Origin: Valencia hispanica
Taxonomy: Eukaryota; Chordata; Actinopteri; Cyprinodontiformes; Valenciidae
Length of the DNA stretch: 64,000 nt
Reading direction: 5' to 3'
Assembly: GCA_963556495.2 (NCBI GenBank)
Contig: OY747702.1
Coordinates: 54,151,286-54,215,285 of the forward strand
Under the pieces are notes generated by a model. The model saw nothing but the letters and a program-made list of their open reading frames with translations. It was not told the DNA's origin and did not search any database. A program made the translations under genes and the position numbers. This document shows, one piece after another, positions 59,556-64,000 of the stretch; positions within the stretch are counted from its first letter, which is position 1, and every line of letters starts with the position of its first letter.

Positions 59556-60857
59556 AGCTTGTATGCAACATGTTGACTCTTTGAATCAGAGCTAATGCTC
59601 AATGATTTTAATTTACACTAATTGTCCACCCAAATCCTGTGTCTAAAACTCCACAACGCTATCTGTGGTATCAGTACAAATGCAGCATTAAAAGCCTAAA
59701 ATGAATATGATATCCACGTCAACCATAGTTGTACAGTATATGAACATCTGAAAGGAAAAGTATGCCCAAAGTATTTCCCAGCTGATACATAACATAACAT
59801 AAAAGGTTTAAACGTGACACATGACTGTGTGACAGACGATTACAGGGAGAAACAGCCTAACTGAGTTTATTATACAATCTCAATACTTCCCTGAAGCTTC
59901 TATAACTCTCTGCCAACCTTGTCACACCTATTTTAATGCAAGGTCATTATTCCTGCTTTTAAAATAAAGACTTCAGAAGAGTCTGTGCAGCTGAGCTCCT
60001 CTGTATCTTAAAGCATAAACTCTCCACAGCTTTGATATTTTTTGGCAGGTGAATAAGGCATGAACCAGTATAAGATTCACACTGTATGCTAACCTTGAAT
60101 AAAAGTAGTGCCCCTTTCATATTGCTTTCCTATTTATGCAGACATTTTCAGCTGAATTTATAACTTGATGTAATTGTTTTTATTTTAGATGAAACTGCTG
60201 CATTTATTCATACTGCTACAGAAAAAGTAATAAAATCTTAAACATTACACTTACTATAATATATTCTAAATAATAATTTACAGTTTTTTATATTGCTACA
60301 TAGACTTAAACAAAAATATAGAACAATGACTAAATTTAGATTTTTAAACGGCCTATTAAAAGGAATTTCACATAATTCGGATATTCTGCTCTTTTTAAAG
60401 GCAAGAAAAGTACAGTTAGGGTCCAGATTATTCATAGCCCTGGCAGTTTAAGATTGAAAGCAGTCTTTTAGTTTTACTAATATATATTTTTTCTGACTTG
60501 AAGCTATTTTAAGGTTTTGAAGTGCAGAATCCCAACTTGATTCTGATCTAAGCTACAGATTAGGGTGATGGCAGGGAGGCCCTCAACCTCAAAGACTTGG
60601 AGCTCATCATCAAATATTATCAAAATACCAGAGGAAACTTTTAAAAAAGCTTGTCGGCAATTAAAAGAGGCGTTTGAGTGCTGTAATGCAAATAAAGGCT
60701 ATTCTATTCATTATTGAAAAGGGTGTAAAAAACTTCATATACTAGTAAAGTATGAGAATTATAAAAAGTAATTTAAAAATTATACTCCTTCTAGATAGTC
60801 TTATTTTCTTTCGGGATATGTCTTTTCCAGTCAGAATTAAAGTTTTAAAATTTTTCA
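59553..60857. other. Unique AT-rich DNA, no gene seen
   Basis: No coding or transposon sequence was recognised. Confidence 0.5.
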
Positions 60858-61165
60858 AATCAGTAATTTGTAGCTAAAAAGGTAAAAATAAGATTAAAAG
60901 TCCTTTTGGTGTAATCGATTTTGTTTCGTGTCGTCAGTTTTTAGAGCTTCATTGTTTCGAATCTAACACTAGGTGGAGCTAGAGATTTAAAATACAAGTA
61001 CGCTTCCAGCTGAAACTGCTTGCACCTACACTAAACAAACTAGGTTGCCCTGTGATGGACTGGTCACCTGTCCAGGGTGTACACCGCTTCTCACCCAATG
61101 ACTGCTCGAGACAGGCAGCAGCCACCCTGTGATCCTGCAAGGATAAGCAGGACGGATGGACTTAC
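60858..61165 (+). repeat. Composite repeat: unknown segment plus SINE 3' part, copy 2
   Basis: It has the same order as 58691-58905, but about 80 extra bases lie between the shared upstream segment and the SINE part (from 61043). The copy at 58691 therefore lost, or this one gained, an internal segment. The upstream part may be the 3' end of another retroposon. Confidence 0.6.
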
Positions 61166-61370
61166 GGACAGACAGAAAGATAAGACACATATCTGTGTCT
61201 TTATTTGGAATTATAATTCCAAACTATTAAAATTCATTAATGTGTTTTACAAAAAAAAATGATCTTAATAAACTCATCAATTCACATACAAGCAAGAAAT
61301 CCCTACAGCACCCCCACTATAAAAGAACCAGGATGTTAAACTGGTTCAAACTTGTCCTAAAATATATGTA

Positions 61371-61460
61371 TTCTAGCGGTGTAACTGTACACAAAAGTCA
61401 CAGTTCGGCACATATTTGCGGTTTTAAAATCTTGGCTTGGTACTTTTTTGGTACCCTTTA
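61371..61460 (+). mobile_element. hAT-like terminal fragment (GGTGTAACnGTACA type)
   Basis: CTAGCGGTGTAACTGTACAC, then AAAAGTCACAGTTCGGCACA and CTTGGTACTTTTTTGGTACC, resembles the terminal region of a widespread fish hAT group beginning TAGGGGTGTAACGGTACA. The other end is not visible before 61805. Confidence 0.5.
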
Positions 61461-61804
61461 ATCGAGAAAAATAAATACAAATGTGCATTTGACTTTTTTA
61501 CTTTGATCAGCGTTAAACAAAGGACCTTTATTCCTGAATAACTTCCTTTTATTTCTTGAAATTAATTTTATTTTACTATGTTCTAGCTTAAAAAAGTTGA
61601 AAGTATAGAACTGAATGAAGATTTGATTTGATTTAAAAAAATAAATAAAATAGTACATGTAGACATAGCCAGAGTAGAAAGCAAAACATTGACTTGAAAA
61701 CAGACAGTGTTAAAGTTTAGATATTTTTTACATAATAATTTGCCCATATTTGAGAATAAAAATGCTTAAAGAACAACTTTTTTGTTAATAAACTGTATAA
61801 AGGA

Positions 61805-61944
61805 GTGTCTAATAGTGCTCTCTGCATGCGTAGTCATTATTTTGGCATTTTAGTGCATCTTATTTAAAAAATATATTTTCTGTCTTAAACCGTCAGTGTG
61901 GCGCCCTCTTCAGGTTAAAAGTTTGCACTACATTTGCATTTGAA
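61805..61944 (-). repeat. Dispersed repeat, inverted copy
   Basis: This is the inverted counterpart of 57548-57688; the match covers about 140 bases with scattered differences. Confidence 0.7.
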
Positions 61945-62041
61945 TTAGCCCTCGCTATTTACTCTGCTGCGATATGTGATGTTGGTCGGTAGGATTAGGG
62001 TTAGGGAAGATTTTGTGATGTCAGCTTCACTGCCCCTGTGG

Positions 62042-62050
62042 GGTATAAAA
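62042..62050 (+). promoter_or_regulatory. TATA-like box in a promoter-like setting
   Basis: GGTATAAAA follows TGATGTCAGC (a CRE-like motif, 62017-62026) by about 15 bases. A pyrimidine-rich tract ending in CAG (around 62181) resembles a splice acceptor downstream. No reading frame follows that I can recognise. It may be the promoter of an unidentified retroelement or a chance arrangement. Confidence 0.25.
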
Positions 62051-62865
62051 CAGCTGAGTCTAGGCCCCTTCTCCGTAGTTGGAGTTGGAATACCAACCAA
62101 GTGTTTACGCCATTTGACAGGTTAGCAATCTTTTTAGCATAGCATTTTGTTACAATCTTTCTATCTCTCGATCTGTCTTGCAGTCTGTGTCACTGCCACA
62201 GCGCCGCTGTCAAAATGTCAGTCACAGCCCAGCACTCTCAACCTAGTCTACCAGTTTTACTTGAATGCAACATGGGCAACTGTTGGGAAAAGCCCTTCTA
62301 ATAAAAGGGGATTCCACTGACTTGAATTTTATACAAAATAAGTAGTCTGAGCTGATTGGATGTTACTGGTAGCCATGTAGACATCAGCTGGTTTCCTCTA
62401 GTATCAGTGATGTTTACATTCAGTTTGACATTGTTTCAAGTGAGTAATTCAGTTCAGTGCAGTGTTGTGTACCTATTGTTGGGATTCATTTTCCATAACG
62501 GACTGAACAGACTTCATTTCCCACCATACCTAGTGGTCCACGCACATCGATGACATCATTCATAAAAGCCAGCGATGGACAGCCATCTTGGTCTTTTCCA
62601 TTCAAATGGTGCTTGGTATCTGAGACACTCCACATGTCGATCCTTTCCTTCTAACCTGCTGGACAGGGAAGAAGGCTTGTTTAAAACCTTGGAAGTGAAG
62701 CTAAAAATATTCATTTTTTCTTCCCCTCATCATTATATGTAAAGCTGTGATTGTTAAGTTGTTTTCTGATGTTCTATTTTCTATTTATTAGCATTACTTA
62801 TTCATTAGTTAATTTGACTAGTTTTGTATATTATCCATTTTCTTCTATCGGCTTAGTAGTTTAGT
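62051..62865. other. Unassigned DNA, no gene seen
   Basis: Balanced composition to about 62650, then AT-rich. TTCTAATAAAAGG near 62298 is polyadenylation-like. No coding domain was recognised. Confidence 0.4.
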
Positions 62866-64000
62866 TTGCATGTTGGTGGTGTAGGTTGGAATCTGGGCTG
62901 TGTGGGGCTGGCGCGCTGCTGCAGTGGCTGGGTGCCTGTTGGCTTGTGGTTTGCATTGGTGCTCTGGAGCTGTCGTCCGCTCATTCACTTGGTGTGCTGG
63001 CTACTGGTTTTTGGGTTGAACCTGGGGGGGTTTATGGTCGAGGCCCCAGAGAGGATGCCCTGGTGGGTGGTGTTGGTGTGCTTCATATGTGGTGTGGTGG
63101 TTCGGATGTGTCTGAGGTGTTCATTGTGTTTATCGTGGGCTGGGGTAGGGATGAATGCACTGAGGGGATACTGGGCGAATATTGTTTGGTGGTAGCTGTC
63201 AGGTGACTCGACGGGGGTCAGGTCTGGCTTCTCTATTTGATCAGCTGTTTTGTGTGTTTTGTAGTTGGTCAGTTAATTAGTGGGTTTGATTGGCTTTGGT
63301 TGGATGCTTGGTCTTGGTGCTCTGCGGTGTGCAGGACTGAAATTCGTGGGCTCGTTGAGTTAGGTGTTCAGGTGCTGGTTGGGCTTGGCCTGGGATGTTG
63401 TCGGAAGGCATCCCCAACCCAATACCAGCCAACACCCAGAGATCAAGCTCAACTAGCTCCGGAATCTCACTCCCGCACACCGTAGAGCACCAGCACCAAG
63501 CATCCAACCAAGGTCAACCAAACCCACAAATGAACTGACCAAGCACAAATCATACAGAACAGGAGATGCCGGAGCCAAGCCACCCGACAGCTACAACCAA
63601 ACAATACCCAAACCGGCCCCTACCAAAAAGCCGCCCTGGCACAGCGTCTGACCGATACCTTGGTCCACCCGGGCCCGGTCAGGCAGGCACCAGGGATGAA
63701 CCTGCATGCCCCCCCAAGCACCATCAAAAGCCACCAACGCATCAGCGGACAGAGGCATCAGTCACCGGCAGGGAGTGACGGACGGGAAATAGGCCCCTCA
63801 TTTGGTGGGGGGCCTGAGATGCGCCAGGCCAGAAGGCAGCCCAAGACCCAACCTGACGAATACATAGGAACACACAGACCCAGTCATACATTCCTTCCCT
63901 CTTACACACACACACTCTCACCTGCACACAACAAGACACACAAGGAAGGATGCTGTACACCCACTCATATTCCCCATACACACTCTATACTCCCAGGTCT
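62866..64000. repeat. G/T-rich to C/A-rich element with a large palindrome
   Basis: The plus strand is G/T-rich to about 63400 and then C/A-rich to the window end. The arms 63171-63400 and 63409-63613 are inverted copies with almost no spacer. For example, GGTTGGATGCTTGGT and GTGCTCT(G/A)CGGTGTGC appear on opposite strands in each arm, and both arms translate to a DAW-WCS-VC--EI--LVEL pattern on their own strands. Outside the arms, 62866-63170 and 63614-64000 do not obviously match each other. The right part ends in CA-rich sequence at the window edge. Probably a foldback-type or otherwise unknown mobile element. Confidence 0.55.

Noticed and set aside
62866..63206. Two overlapping frames of more than 100 codons rich in Trp, Val, Gly and Cys
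   Set aside because: They result from the G/T-rich composition of the strand, overlap in different frames and show no domain. The region is better described as part of a repeat.

Overview
This window looks like teleost fish nuclear DNA: AT-rich, gene-poor and heavily marked by transposable elements. The assignment rests on repeat types I recognise from fish genomes: several lineages of Tc1-like transposon, a tRNA-like SINE with a TGGATGGATGA-type tail, 3' ends of L2/Rex-type LINEs, hAT and PIF/Harbinger-like MITEs, and long TATC/GATA and TA arrays. I found no host protein-coding gene, tRNA, rRNA or CRISPR array that I can defend. The window is probably an intergenic desert or a large intron. 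Species cannot be told from the sequence.

Layout. 1-8250: mostly unique AT-rich DNA, with an old hAT relic (2020-2620) and a TATC array (4451-4610) at the end of a retroposon-like tail. 8264-9733: a truncated hAT MITE holding a 717 bp TTAA-flanked insertion; the empty site for that insertion is preserved in a sister copy at 42123-43126. 11930-14650: a Tc1 end fragment, an internally deleted Tc1 copy planted in a (TA)n tract, and a LINE C-terminal fragment. 17830-19035: a Tc1-like pseudogene and a purine/pyrimidine-asymmetric LTR-like repeat. 20591-22202: the best element in the window, a complete Tc1-like transposon with ~200 bp inverted repeats and one nonsense codon in its transposase. 22361-24483: a LINE-type 3' repeat split by an LTR-like insertion, then a MITE. 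25880-26509: a PIF/Harbinger-like MITE. 33366-36592: at least five elements nested in each other. 38490-39190: an eroded Tc1 copy. 44045-45503: a complete-ended Tc1 copy with a doubly deleted transposase. 46628-53262: SINEs, a hAT relic, a Tc1 relic and two LINE 3' ends. 55288-61944: LINE 3' ends, a GATA array, an L2-like reverse transcriptase pseudogene and duplicated SINE-linked segments. 62866-64000: a G/T-rich to C/A-rich sequence that folds into a ~200 bp-arm palindrome and runs off the window.

No genes here work together as a pathway. The biology is the history of transposon insertion, nesting and decay. The points most worth a second look are the near-intact Tc1 element, the nested stack whose inner elements sit at the exact centre of a palindrome, the TTAA element with a splice-bounded reading frame and a matching empty site, and the large palindrome at the right edge. 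Family names are recalled from general knowledge; no database was searched.
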